Positions 9,055 through 17,134 of a stretch of 64,000 nt of DNA are shown one piece after another. The stretch is from Kumtagia yinganensis. Its GTDB lineage: Bacteria; Pseudomonadota; Alphaproteobacteria; Rhizobiales; Rhizobiaceae. Every line of letters begins with the position of its first letter. The first letter of the stretch is position 1. The position numbers were made by a program, and so were the translations under genes. Location: positions 1 to 64,000 of the forward strand of contig NZ_JBEBMH010000013.1 of NCBI RefSeq assembly GCF_040081985.1, read 5' to 3'. A model generated the notes under the pieces. It was not told where the DNA came from. It searched no databases and saw only the letters and a list, made by a program, of their open reading frames with translations.

Positions 9055-9540
9055 TCAGCCCCTGCCGCGGAACAAGCGGGCGACAAGATGATCGAGCGAG
9101 AAGACACCGGCGCCACGCGCGAAGATGAGCAGCAGCAGCGACGCCCACATCAGATGTTCGGCCCAATGGCCGGGATAGACGAAGATCTGGATCGTCGCGA
9201 CGACGCCGAGCAGCATCAGCGCCGCTAGCCGCGAGAACAGACCGAGTGCGATCAGCACCGCGCCGGAAAGCTCCGCCGCCGTCGCCATCGGCGCGGCGAC
9301 GTCAGGCGGCAGGATCGGCAGCTTGTACTCGTAGGCAAAAAGCTGCAGCGTCACCGGCCAGGAGGCGAGTTTGGTCTGCGCCGACTGCCAGAAGACGTTG
9401 GCGACGGCGACGCGACTGGCGAGTTGGACGAGCGATAGCGGAAAGGCATCGGCGATCCGGATCAGGCCGCGTATGCGGCCTGTCCAGCCGCACCGGTGCG
9501 GCATGGGCATCGAATGGGTCATGGCCACAGGACTCTCCAT
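9055..9540 (-). CDS. DoxX-family membrane protein of the bufferin operon
   Basis: About 161 residues with four predicted TM segments: AFPLSLVQLASRVAVANVFW, MATAAELSGAVLIALGLFSR, LAALMLLGVVATIQIFVYP and HLMWASLLLLIFARGAGVF. This matches the DoxX/HvfX type that commonly accompanies DUF2282-DUF692-DUF2063 operons. Its ATG overlaps the stop of the DUF2063 gene (TGATG), so the two are translationally coupled. The exact role is not established; DoxX relatives are associated with quinone or redox processes in the membrane, which fits the adjacent NADH dehydrogenase gene. Confidence 0.85.
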   Translation of the reverse strand: MESPVAMTHSMPMPHRCGWTGRIRGLIRIADAFPLSLVQLASRVAVANVFWQSAQTKLASWPVTLQLFAYEYKLPILPPDVAAPMATAAELSGAVLIALGLFSRLAALMLLGVVATIQIFVYPGHWAEHLMWASLLLLIFARGAGVFSLDHLVARLFRGRG

Positions 9541-10322
9541 CAATTGCTGGGGTTTGGATCGAAACGGACATGTGCGACAAGACCGTCGCCGAACAAGCCG
9601 ACCAGCGCGCCGAGCACGTCGAACATCGGGTCGTGAGCAAGGGCGCGGGAGACGGCCTTCTCCAGGCCCAGTCCTCCCCTGAGCGAATTGCGGAACGCGA
9701 ACTGGGCAGCAGGCAGACTGGCGAAGCGCACGCTTTCACCGCTGCGCCAAAGCGCGATGCGCTCGGGGCGCCGCCGTGAGGCGTCGACATGCATGGGTTC
9801 TCCGCCGTCCTGGTGCGCCGACCAGATCGACAGAACCGGCCAGTGGGAGACGAGCATACGCAAAGACGGCTGCAGAATAAGGTCCGGCGTCGCCTCGGCA
9901 TCGGCCTTGTCGAGATCAGCCAGGGTTCGTGCCGGGCGCGTGGCGGTGTCCAGTGCCTCGGCGATCGTCCATTCGAGCCGGGCCGTTTCGGAAACGTAGG
10001 GCATCTCCTCCAGGCCGTCGAAGGTTCGCAAGAAAGCCGGGAAATCCGAGCCGTAGCGGCTGAGCCGCGGCTCGCGCGGCGGATTGCGACGGACAAATTC
10101 ACTTGCCGCGTAGCGGAAGAAGCGCTCGTCGACGAGTTTGACGGTGACCGGAAACACGGCCATCAAGGTCGCGGTGAGCGAGGCGCGCGTGTTGTTCTGG
10201 TAGACGCGCAGCCTGCCGTAGGGATCGAACTGCCCGGCCTCCAGCAGAGGCGCCAGCCCGAAACTGTTGCCGCCCAGCACCGAGCGGGCGATCGTCTTCT
10301 GCAAGGCATCAAGCGACAGCAT
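9540..10322 (-). CDS. bufC1: DUF2063 protein, bufferin maturation partner (BufC-like)
   Basis: 260 residues starting at MLSLDALQKTIARSVLGG. It has the DUF2063 N-terminal domain (RLRVYQNNTRASLTATLMAVFPVTVKLVDERFFRYAASEFVRRNPP, SRYGSDFPAFLRTF) and a C-terminal beta-rich region. In described RiPP systems this family partners the DUF692 oxidase and helps present the precursor. The start overlaps the end of the DUF692 gene by 14 bases; an earlier ATG would lie deep inside that gene. No membrane segment or signal is seen, so it should act in the cytoplasm. Confidence 0.85.
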   Translation of the reverse strand: MLSLDALQKTIARSVLGGNSFGLAPLLEAGQFDPYGRLRVYQNNTRASLTATLMAVFPVTVKLVDERFFRYAASEFVRRNPPREPRLSRYGSDFPAFLRTFDGLEEMPYVSETARLEWTIAEALDTATRPARTLADLDKADAEATPDLILQPSLRMLVSHWPVLSIWSAHQDGGEPMHVDASRRRPERIALWRSGESVRFASLPAAQFAFRNSLRGGLGLEKAVSRALAHDPMFDVLGALVGLFGDGLVAHVRFDPNPSN

Positions 10323-11331
10323 GGCGGCGGCTCCCGGTTTGCGGATTGGTCGCGGGTGCGAGGCGCAGTGCCTCGAAGGCGGCGAGCGCCGGCATGCGGC
10401 CACGGTTGGGTTTGCGCTCGAAAGGAACGACGACGCTGGAGAAACGGCTGTCTCGCTTGGATGGCGGGTCCCCGGCCCTGCGCCCGAAGGCGATCGACGC
10501 CGAAAGCATGTCCGCCCACATCGCCTCTCCGAGCAGCACGTCGAGCTCAGGCACCTCCGTATCCCATTCGATCAGCGTCGGACGCGAGCCGATCGTCTGG
10601 AGGGTGTCAGCATATAGCGACCAGACGGCCGGCGGGACGCGCGAGCCGTGATCGTCGATCAGGATGGTGTCGTCGCCGACATGGTTGACGGCGTGACCGG
10701 CGAGATGGATCTCGCCGACCGCTTCCGCAGGCAGCGTCGCGATGAAATCCGCGGCGTTGAAGCCCAGATTGTGAGCCGATACGAAGACGTTGTTGACGTC
10801 GAGCAGCAGGCCGCAGCCGGTTCGCTTAACCAGTCCGGCGAGAAACTCGGCCTCGGTCATGGTGGAGCCGGCGAATGCGATGTAGGCCGACAGGTTCTCG
10901 ATCAGCACCTGCCGCTTCAGCGTTTCCTGCAGCCGGTCGATATTGCGCGCCACGATGGCAAGCGCCTGATCGTCATAGCGCAGCGGCAACAGGTCGTTGA
11001 GATAGGCGCCATCGGCGACGCTCCAGGCGAGATGCTCGGAGACGAGGTCTGGCTGAAAACGCTGGCAGACCTTTCGCAGCCGCTCCAGGTGATCGGTGTC
11101 GAGCCCACTCGCGCTGCCGAGTGAAAGGCCGACGCCGTGAACGGAGAGCGGGTAGGTTTCGCGCAGTTTCTCGAGTGCCGAAACCTGGGCGGATTCGCCC
11201 ATGTAGTTCTCGGCGTGGACCTCCAGCCAGCCCGCCGCGGGGCGGCGGGCCAGGATCTCGGCGATATGGCGGGAGCGAAGACCGATGCCCGCCGCCCTCG
11301 GGATGGTGAGAGAAGGGAAAATGTCGGACAT
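10309..11331 (-). CDS. bufB1: DUF692 multinuclear non-haem iron oxidase (BufB-like)
   Basis: 340 residues, a TIM-barrel DUF692/MNIO enzyme of the MbnB/TglH/BufB superfamily. Candidate metal ligands are visible in EVHAENYMG, LSVHGVGLSLG, SEHLAWS, VLIENLSAY, GLLLDVNNVFVSAHN, GEIHLAGHA, DDHGSRVP and LIEWDTEVPELDVL. Such enzymes modify cysteines in RiPP precursors; bufferin enzymes are reported to form thiooxazole-type groups that bind copper. It lies 33 bases after the precursor gene and overlaps bufC. The last about 45 residues (after MWADML) are Arg/Ser-rich and may be low in function. Confidence 0.9.
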   Translation of the reverse strand: MSDIFPSLTIPRAAGIGLRSRHIAEILARRPAAGWLEVHAENYMGESAQVSALEKLRETYPLSVHGVGLSLGSASGLDTDHLERLRKVCQRFQPDLVSEHLAWSVADGAYLNDLLPLRYDDQALAIVARNIDRLQETLKRQVLIENLSAYIAFAGSTMTEAEFLAGLVKRTGCGLLLDVNNVFVSAHNLGFNAADFIATLPAEAVGEIHLAGHAVNHVGDDTILIDDHGSRVPPAVWSLYADTLQTIGSRPTLIEWDTEVPELDVLLGEAMWADMLSASIAFGRRAGDPPSKRDSRFSSVVVPFERKPNRGRMPALAAFEALRLAPATNPQTGSRRHAVA

Positions 11332-11363
11332 CGGTCAGTTCCTCCGCTGCTTGCCGTTTGGGA

Positions 11364-11633
11364 TCAGGCCTTGGGTTCGTTGCTTCCGCCGGAAATCTTG
11401 GCGCAGGTGCCGGCCGGCACGTAGATCCAGGAGTCGCCCTGGTTGTCGGCGGTGGACGTTCCAGCGCAGGAGTGCGTCGCGGTCTGGCAGTCATTCTGGC
11501 CAGCCTTGACCACGCCGTAGCATTTCTCGAACGAGAAATCAGGCTGGGCGGCGGGACCGGCGAAGGAGCCGGAAGCGGCGAGCGACGTGGCAGCGGCAAG
11601 CGCCGAACCGAGGAGAGTGCGGGTGTTGATCAT
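11364..11633 (-). CDS. bufA1: DUF2282 bufferin-type metallophore precursor
   Basis: An 89-residue precursor with a Sec-type signal peptide (residues 1-26, MINTRTLLGSALAAATSLAA then SGSFA) and a short core with four cysteines, Cys38, Cys49, Cys56 and Cys77. They lie in EKCYGVVKAGQNDC, THSCAGTS and VPAGTCAKISGG, the DUF2282 hallmarks. In characterised bufferins cysteines of this core are modified by the DUF692 enzyme and the exported peptide sequesters copper in the periplasm. First gene of the operon. AGGAAGGG precedes the ATG, and a putative LysR box lies 83 bases upstream of the start. Confidence 0.9.
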   Translation of the reverse strand: MINTRTLLGSALAAATSLAASGSFAGPAAQPDFSFEKCYGVVKAGQNDCQTATHSCAGTSTADNQGDSWIYVPAGTCAKISGGSNEPKA

Positions 11634-11715
11634 GGAAAAGTCCCTTCCTGTGAGGTTGCGTATCGACGGGCCATCGACCTGTCCGAGACGACATTCGCCG
11701 ATCCCAACGATCGTC

Positions 11716-11744
11716 TGAAATGCTGTCTCGGCATGGTTTCGATA
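11716..11744 (-). promoter_or_regulatory. Putative LysR box B, upstream of bufferin operon
   Basis: TGAAATGC at 11716-11723, eight bases, CAT, GGTTTCG, ATA. The 16-mer GCATGGTTTCGATAGC at 11731-11746 is identical to 3923-3938. As in the other three copies the GCATTT half lies on the gene side, 83 bases from the bufA start. Confidence 0.6.
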
Positions 11745-11784
11745 GCGTCGGGCTATTCGTTACGTGGCGGCCTGCGGCACCAAC

Positions 11785-11816
11785 GGAAAAACCCTCCGGT
11801 GGGCGCCGGAGGGCTT
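11785..11816 (-). terminator. Rho-independent terminator after the patatin gene
   Basis: On the minus strand CCGGAGGG pairs with CCCTCCGG across a 6-base loop and is followed by TTTTTCC, as expected for intrinsic termination of the phospholipase transcript. The plus strand also has CTTTTCT after the stem, so it may act in both directions. It insulates the bufferin promoter from upstream read-through. Confidence 0.7.
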
Positions 11817-11916
11817 TTCTGGGCCGCGAACGGGGGCGGAACACGGCCCGGCGGCGGGTGGAGGGGACGCCCGCCGATAGCGATTTTCAATACGAAGCCG
11901 CGACGCTGCCTTCGGA

Positions 11917-12999
11917 TCAGAGATACTTTTCGCGGATGTCGACGGTCGACCGCTTGCCGATGTCGCCGTAACTGGCTTCCAGCCACTCGTCGGCGCGCTC
12001 ACGCCCCCGGTCGCGCAGATCGGTCAGCGCACCCCAGTCGGCATTCAGCTTGGATGACACACTGAGCTTCTTCATCGCCTCGTCGTCGGAGATTCCGTGG
12101 ATGTGCATGCGCTTGAGGTCGAGCATGCTACCTGCCTCCGACTCGATGAGTTGGGTGACGAAGGCGATCGCCCTCATCTCGCGAAGCAGCGAGGAATTGA
12201 AGCTGATCTCGTTGATGCGGTTCAGGATCTCCATTGCCGTGCGCGGCAATTCGGGTCGTTCGATCGGGTTGATGTGAACAATCAGTACGTCCGGCGTTTC
12301 GCATGAATAGATCAGCGGGAAGATCGCCGGGTTGCCCATATAACCGCCGTCCCAATATGCCTCGCCGTCGATTTCCACCGCCTGGAACAGGAACGGCAGG
12401 CAGGCCGAAGCCATGATCGCATCGATCGACAACTCGTCGTTGGAGAACACCTTGACCTTGCCGGTACGCACGTTGGTGGCGCAGATGTTTACCTTTACCG
12501 GACAGCGCGCCATGCGGATCGCGTCGAGGTCGATCGACTGTTCCAGCACCTTGCGCAACGGATTGAAGTTCAGCGGGTTGAACTGGTAGGGCGACATCAG
12601 CCGCGTCACCATGTCGAACACGACGAAGGCCGGCGAGTATTCGAGCGACTTTGAGCCGGTCACCCGGTCGAGCACGCTAGGCTGCAACGGCCCGAAAGCG
12701 GAAGCATGGCTGACGCGCCGCCAGAAATTGGCGAGCGCCTTCTGCGCGCCGCGCCGTCCGCCCTCGGCCAGCCCATAGGCGAGCACGGCGGCGTTCATCG
12801 CGCCGGCGCTGGTCGCCACCACGCCCTCGAAGGAAAGGCTGGGCTCGTCGAGCAGCCGGTCGAGCACGCCCCAGGTGAAGGCGCCATGCGCGCCGCCGCC
12901 CTGCAAAGCGAGATTGATCGTGCGCGGTTCGCGGACCGCGACCGGCGCCATGGCAGGTGTCGCGGCGTCGGCCGTGTCGATTGTCGCATGCTGGTTCAT
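11917..12999 (-). CDS. Patatin-like phospholipase
   Basis: 360 residues. The patatin domain begins with the oxyanion motif LALQGGGAHGAF (about residues 30-41), then the nucleophile Ser64 in VATSAGAMNA, an A-for-G variant of GxSxG, and the catalytic Asp in YWDGGYMGNPAI. An N-terminal about 25-residue Ala/Thr-rich tail precedes the domain. No signal peptide is seen. Such enzymes hydrolyse acyl esters of phospholipids, and some alphaproteobacterial members are linked with polyhydroxybutyrate metabolism. The next gene upstream is a 3-hydroxybutyrate-dehydrogenase-like SDR, 36 bases away in the same direction, so the two are probably cotranscribed from the LysR-box promoter beyond it. Confidence 0.88.
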   Translation of the reverse strand: MNQHATIDTADAATPAMAPVAVREPRTINLALQGGGAHGAFTWGVLDRLLDEPSLSFEGVVATSAGAMNAAVLAYGLAEGGRRGAQKALANFWRRVSHASAFGPLQPSVLDRVTGSKSLEYSPAFVVFDMVTRLMSPYQFNPLNFNPLRKVLEQSIDLDAIRMARCPVKVNICATNVRTGKVKVFSNDELSIDAIMASACLPFLFQAVEIDGEAYWDGGYMGNPAIFPLIYSCETPDVLIVHINPIERPELPRTAMEILNRINEISFNSSLLREMRAIAFVTQLIESEAGSMLDLKRMHIHGISDDEAMKKLSVSSKLNADWGALTDLRDRGRERADEWLEASYGDIGKRSTVDIREKYL

Positions 13000-13035
13000 G
13001 GTCGTTCCCTCGTTGTTATGGCTCCGGCAGGAGCG

Positions 13036-13866
13036 TCAATGGGCGGTCCAGCCGCCGTCAACCGGCAATGCCGTGCCGGTGATCGATGCGGCCGCGTCGG
13101 TACATAGAAAGACCGCGAGCGTGCCCAATTCTTCTGTCGTCGCAAAGCGTTTTGTCGGCTGGTTTTTCAGAAACACGTCGCGGATCACCGCATCGCGGGC
13201 GATGTTGTGGGACTTCGCCTGGTCGTCGATCTGCTTCTCGACCAGCGGCGTCCAGACATAGCCGGGACAGATCGCGTTCGAGGTGATCCCGAACTCGGCA
13301 CCTTCCAGTGCCACAACCTTGGTGAGGCCAACCATGCCGTGCTTGGCGGCGACATAGGCAGCCTTGAAGGGCGAAGCGACCAGCCCATGCGCGGAGGCGA
13401 CGTTGATTATGCGGCCGTAGCCGCGTCCACGCATGCCGTCGAATGTCGCCTGGATCAGGTGGAAGGCGGCCGAGAGGTTGATCGACAGGATCGAGTCCCA
13501 TTTCGCCGGCGGGAACTCGCCGATCGGCGCGACGTGCTGGATGCCGGCATTGCTGACGACGATATCGACCTGGCCGAAACGCATTGCCGCGCGTTCGACC
13601 ATCATGTGTATCGCCGCGCGGTCCGACATGTCGGCGTTGTCGTAAGCGACGTCGACGTCGTTCTCATCGGCGAGAGCAGCGCGCAGTGATTCGATCTCTA
13701 CCGCATCACCAAAACCGTTGAGCATCACCGCGGCGCCCGCCTCGACAAACGCCCTGGCGATGCCGAGTCCGATGCCGCTGGTCGAGCCCGTGACGATCGC
13801 TGTGCGGCCTTCCAGCGGCCGCCGGCCAGTCAAGGCTTCCGCGCCGGCTTCGACAAATTTCAGCAT
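13036..13866 (-). CDS. Short-chain dehydrogenase, 3-hydroxybutyrate dehydrogenase type
   Basis: 276 residues. NAD-binding motif AIVTGSTSGIGLGIARAF, NAG motif VVSNAGIQHVAPI, catalytic Ser/Tyr/Lys in INVASAHGLVASPFKAAYVAAKHG, and the C-terminal VDGGWTAH. IQHVAPIGEFPPAKWD and QPTKRFATTEELG are typical of D-3-hydroxybutyrate dehydrogenases (BdhA/HbdH), which interconvert 3-hydroxybutyrate and acetoacetate. An ATG four codons upstream is possible, but GGAG eight bases before this one favours it. It is divergent from LysR paralog 2, with a LysR box 69 bases from the start, and sits upstream of the patatin gene. Confidence 0.85.
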   Translation of the reverse strand: MLKFVEAGAEALTGRRPLEGRTAIVTGSTSGIGLGIARAFVEAGAAVMLNGFGDAVEIESLRAALADENDVDVAYDNADMSDRAAIHMMVERAAMRFGQVDIVVSNAGIQHVAPIGEFPPAKWDSILSINLSAAFHLIQATFDGMRGRGYGRIINVASAHGLVASPFKAAYVAAKHGMVGLTKVVALEGAEFGITSNAICPGYVWTPLVEKQIDDQAKSHNIARDAVIRDVFLKNQPTKRFATTEELGTLAVFLCTDAAASITGTALPVDGGWTAH

Positions 13867-13934
13867 GATGATCTCCATTGCGAAGTAACGTTCGATGTTG
13901 TCTTGCCGAACTGTGCTCGACGCCGACGCCGGTT

Positions 13935-13963
13935 TGAAATGCCGCTGTGCTATGGTTTCGATA
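13935..13963 (-). promoter_or_regulatory. Putative LysR box C, between SDR and LysR paralog 2
   Basis: TGAAATGC at 13935-13942, eight bases, TAT, GGTTTCG, ATA. The core GCTAT-N7-ATATGC is the most palindromic of the four copies. The GCATTT half faces the SDR gene. The location between a LysR gene and its divergent neighbour is the classic LTTR position. Confidence 0.65.
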
Positions 13964-14041
13964 TGCGGTTTGCATTGGCGTCCTGGCTCACCGTCGCGCG
14001 AGAAAGGACGTCATCGGCGGCCGGCCGTCTTGGGGATGGGC

Positions 14042-14956
14042 ATGGATATTCACCACATCCGTTATTTCCTCGCCGTGTGCGAGACCCGCAATTTCACGCG
14101 CGCGGCGGAAAAATGTAATGTCACGCAGCCGGCACTCTCGCGCGCCATACAGCAGCTCGAGGACGAGGTTGGCGGCCTGCTGTTCCGGCGCGAACGCAAT
14201 CTCACCCACATCACGGATCTCGGTGCGCTGCTCAGGCCGCGTTTCCAGCAAGTGCTCGACGAATTGACGGGCGTTCGCCAGGAAGCCTCGCGTTTCCTCT
14301 GTCTCGACGAGGCGCATCTCAAGGTCGGCATCATGTGCACGATCGGACCGCGCCGCTTCACCGGGCTGCTCACCGACTTCAACATGCGTCACAAAGGCAT
14401 CCAGCTCGAACTGATCGAGGGCGTGCCTGCGAAACTCTCGCAGCTGCTTGAGGCCGGAGATATCGACGTCGCCATCATGTCGACAGCGGAAAATTTTCCC
14501 GAGCGCTTCGACGTGACATCGCTGTTCCGCGAGCGATTCATGCTGGCTTTCCCGGCCGGCCACCGGCTCGCCAGCTATGACGCCATTCCAATCAAGGCGA
14601 TCGACGGCGAGGTGTATCTGAAGCGAGTCAACTGCGAATATTGGGACTATCTTTCGCAGCTCTGCGACGAGCGCGGGGTAAAGACGCTCGACTCTTATTC
14701 GAGCGAGCGCGAGGACTGGATCCAGAACCTCGTCGCCGGCGGGCTGGGCATATGTTTTATCCCGGAATACAGCGCCGTGGTTCCTGGCCTCCAGGTCCGC
14801 CCGGTCGCCGATCCCGAGGTTTCGAGAGAAGTCTGCCTCGTCACCGTCGCCGGCCGCCGTTTCTCGCCGGCCGTCGCCACTTTTGTCGGCGCGGTGAAAT
14901 CTTATGGCTGGGCGGAAGGCCCGGGTCCGGCAACGCTGCGGCGTCCGGCGGCATAA
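14042..14956 (+). CDS. LysR-family transcriptional regulator (paralog 2)
   Basis: A 304-residue LTTR with HTH MDIHHIRYFLAVCETRNFTR and TQPALSRAIQQLEDEVGG and an effector domain to about residue 295. It differs from the paralog at 2937 by scattered substitutions only; long blocks such as the DLGALLRPRFQQ and FTGLLTDFN segments are shared. The frame is open 49 codons further upstream, but the start was set by alignment to the paralog. It is divergent from the SDR gene with box C between them. The two paralogs bracket the bufferin operon, so they probably share operators and may respond to different signals or form mixed oligomers. Confidence 0.9.
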   Translation: MDIHHIRYFLAVCETRNFTRAAEKCNVTQPALSRAIQQLEDEVGGLLFRRERNLTHITDLGALLRPRFQQVLDELTGVRQEASRFLCLDEAHLKVGIMCTIGPRRFTGLLTDFNMRHKGIQLELIEGVPAKLSQLLEAGDIDVAIMSTAENFPERFDVTSLFRERFMLAFPAGHRLASYDAIPIKAIDGEVYLKRVNCEYWDYLSQLCDERGVKTLDSYSSEREDWIQNLVAGGLGICFIPEYSAVVPGLQVRPVADPEVSREVCLVTVAGRRFSPAVATFVGAVKSYGWAEGPGPATLRRPAA

Positions 14957-15123
14957 CCGACGCGAGACGCATCAACATCCAGGCGCACTAAAGTGATCGC
15001 GAGGGCGGCTGTGCGGACCGTGGCGTCGTTGCGGCTACATTCCGCCCCCATCCGATCCCGCACGGCAGCTTTCGTCGGCCTGAGTCTGATCGTGCACAAG
15101 CCCGTTGCGCCATGCGCCGGTGC

Positions 15124-15152
15124 TATCGAAACCAAAAACACCCGGCATTTCT
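15124..15152 (+). promoter_or_regulatory. Putative LysR box D, upstream of cupin gene
   Basis: GCTATCGAAACC starting at 15122, then 11 bases, then GCATTTCT at 15145-15152. Read on the minus strand it has the same GAAATGC, N8, TTT, GGTTTCG, ATA layout as boxes B and C. It ends 83 bases before the cupin start, the same distance as box B from bufA. Confidence 0.6.
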
Positions 15153-15234
15153 CTTGGAAAGTCGTCCCGGCCACTCTGGCATCCATGCCCCGCGGGAATC
15201 CTCCACGCCGGGTGCGAACAAGGAGAACCGCAAA

Positions 15235-15735
15235 ATGACTTCGAAGATGACCGCGACGCACAAGCCGTTTCGCGCCCTGATGGCGCTCGGCCTGCTGGCT
15301 GGAGCCAGCATGATTTCCATGGGCACGGCCCTGGCCGGCGATTGCCCTGCCGACCAGGTCGCCGACAACGCCATGGAGGCCGGCGCCACCATGCCAAAAG
15401 ACGTCACCGACGAGGTGATCTCGGCAATCGACCTGTCGTCCAAGGGCGACGCCTGGAAAGGCAGCCAGTTGCGCATGCGCAAGCTCGTCGTGCAGCCGGG
15501 CGGCGTCGTTCCATGGCATTCGCATGAAGCGCGCCCTGCCAACATCCTCGTCACGGAAGGCGCCATCACCGAATACCGCAGCACCTGCAAGGTGCCGATC
15601 GAGCATGTCGCCGGCGACGTCACCGCCGAATTCGGCCAGCTCGCGCACTGGTGGAAGAACAACGGCAGCGTGCCCGTCGTGCTCTATTCCGCGGACATTC
15701 TTTCGCCGGAAACCGACGCATCGGGCTCGATGTAA
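15235..15735 (+). CDS. Secreted cupin-domain protein
   Basis: 166 residues. The Sec signal peptide (about 1-35) has a hydrophobic core RALMALGLLAGASMISMGTA and AxA-like cleavage near ALAGD. A single cupin barrel follows, with metal-ligand-like histidines in VPWHSHEARPANILVTEGAI and a later FGQLAHWWKNNG. It is probably periplasmic; the substrate is unknown. The start was chosen for AAGGAGAA 9-15 bases upstream rather than an in-frame ATG at 15112. It is downstream of a LysR box and in line with LysR paralog 2, and is probably a member of the same stress or metal regulon. Confidence 0.82.
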   Translation: MTSKMTATHKPFRALMALGLLAGASMISMGTALAGDCPADQVADNAMEAGATMPKDVTDEVISAIDLSSKGDAWKGSQLRMRKLVVQPGGVVPWHSHEARPANILVTEGAITEYRSTCKVPIEHVAGDVTAEFGQLAHWWKNNGSVPVVLYSADILSPETDASGSM

Positions 15736-15763
15736 GGCGCCTTTCCCACTGCAACGTCGACCG

Positions 15764-15799
15764 AACGACGTTCCCGGCCTACCCGCCCGGAACGTCGTT
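15764..15799. terminator. Hairpin between cupin and MFS genes
   Basis: Perfect 11-bp inverted repeat AACGACGTTCC / GGAACGTCGTT with a 14-base spacer. Only a short T run follows, so it may be a weak terminator, an attenuator or a processing site in a cupin-MFS transcript. Confidence 0.45.
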
Positions 15800-15819
15800 T
15801 CGCATGAAAGGACAGTCAC

Positions 15820-17040
15820 ATGTTCGCAGCCGACCATGCCGCGCCGGGAAGTCTGCGGCTCGCCGCAGCCGACAGTTTTCGCTTCGCGATCATCGCGCTG
15901 ATCGCCTTCCTGACCCTCGTCGACCTCTTCGCCGCCCAGGCGATCCTGCCGTCGCTGGTTCACAAATTCGACGTCAGCAGGGCCACCATGGGTTTCGCCG
16001 TCAACGCCAGCACATTCGGCATGGCGGTGGCCGGCATCGCCGTGGCACTGTTCGGCAGGAACATTGATCGCCGCAATGGCATCTGGATCAGTCTTGTCGT
16101 TTTGGCTCTGCCGACGACGCTGCTGGCGTTCACCGACGACATCCTCGTCTTTGGCTTGCTGCGGGTCGCCCAGGGACTGTGCATGGCCGCCGCCTTCACG
16201 CTGACCATGGCTTATCTTGCCGAGCACTTCTCGCCGGCAGAGGCTGCGGGAGCGCTGGCCGCCTACGTCACCGGCAACGTCGCCAGCAATTTCTTCGGAC
16301 GCATCCTTTCGGCGGCCGTTGCCGATACGCTCGGACTGGAAGGCAATTTCCTCACCTTCGCCGGACTGAACCTCGCCGGCGCGCTGCTGGTCAGGTTCAC
16401 ACTGCGCAGGGCCGAACCGATGATGGCGACCGGCGGCATGCCGACGATGCGCGGCTGGGCGGCGCATTTCGGCAACCGCGAACTGCGTCACGCCTTCGCG
16501 ATCGGCTTCCTCATTCTCTTCGTCTTCATCGGCACCTACACCTACGTCAATTTCGAGTTGACGGCGCCGCCGCTCGGTCTCTCGCCGATGGGGCTCGGCC
16601 TGGTTTATTTCGTCTTCCTGCCGTCGCTGCTGACCACGCCCTTCGCCGGCAAGGTTTCAAGGATATTCGGCCCGGGCGCCGGTGTCGCCATCTCGCTTGC
16701 CGTGGCCGTGGCGGGGCTGATGTGCCTGCTGTCCTCAAACCTTGCGACCGTGCTCGCCGGCATGGTGCTCGTCGCCGTCGGCACATTCCTGGCGCAGGCC
16801 ATCGCGACCGGCCATGTCGGGCGTGTCGCCCTCACCGACAAGGCATCCGCCGGCGGCATTTATCTCGCCTCCTATTATTGCGGCGGGTTGGTCGGCAGCT
16901 TCGTCCTCGGCCAAGTCTACGACGCGGTCGGGTGGACGGCAGCGGTGGCGGTGCTGGTCGCGGCGCTTGTCCTGGCGACGCTGCTCTCGGCTGGGCTGCG
17001 GGCGCCGCAGCCAATTGCCGGCCATAAGCCAAGCTCATGA
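15820..17040 (+). CDS. MFS transporter (12 TM)
   Basis: 406 residues, with TM helices across the whole length starting at FAIIALIAFLTLVDLFAAQA. The loop 2-3 region (ALFGRNIDRRNGIW) is a variant of the MFS motif A, and GLLRVAQGLCMAAAFTLTMAYLAEHF recalls the YnfM/arabinose-efflux-like group. It lacks a long soluble loop or accessory domain. The export substrate cannot be deduced. It lies 84 bases after the cupin gene with a hairpin between, and is followed 94 bases later by the DUF302 gene. Confidence 0.82.
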   Translation: MFAADHAAPGSLRLAAADSFRFAIIALIAFLTLVDLFAAQAILPSLVHKFDVSRATMGFAVNASTFGMAVAGIAVALFGRNIDRRNGIWISLVVLALPTTLLAFTDDILVFGLLRVAQGLCMAAAFTLTMAYLAEHFSPAEAAGALAAYVTGNVASNFFGRILSAAVADTLGLEGNFLTFAGLNLAGALLVRFTLRRAEPMMATGGMPTMRGWAAHFGNRELRHAFAIGFLILFVFIGTYTYVNFELTAPPLGLSPMGLGLVYFVFLPSLLTTPFAGKVSRIFGPGAGVAISLAVAVAGLMCLLSSNLATVLAGMVLVAVGTFLAQAIATGHVGRVALTDKASAGGIYLASYYCGGLVGSFVLGQVYDAVGWTAAVAVLVAALVLATLLSAGLRAPQPIAGHKPSS

Positions 17041-17134
17041 AAACCCGCAGGAAACGGCATTATCAATCGGCCGAAAGGCGCTGCATGGTCGAGGCAGCCG
17101 GCTCAAGGACGGGCCTTCAACAAGGAGAGACCAC

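Noticed and set aside
14902..16491. A 529-codon minus-strand open frame
   Set aside because: Spans the cupin gene and MFS gene in antisense, with no coherent domain and no ribosome-binding site.
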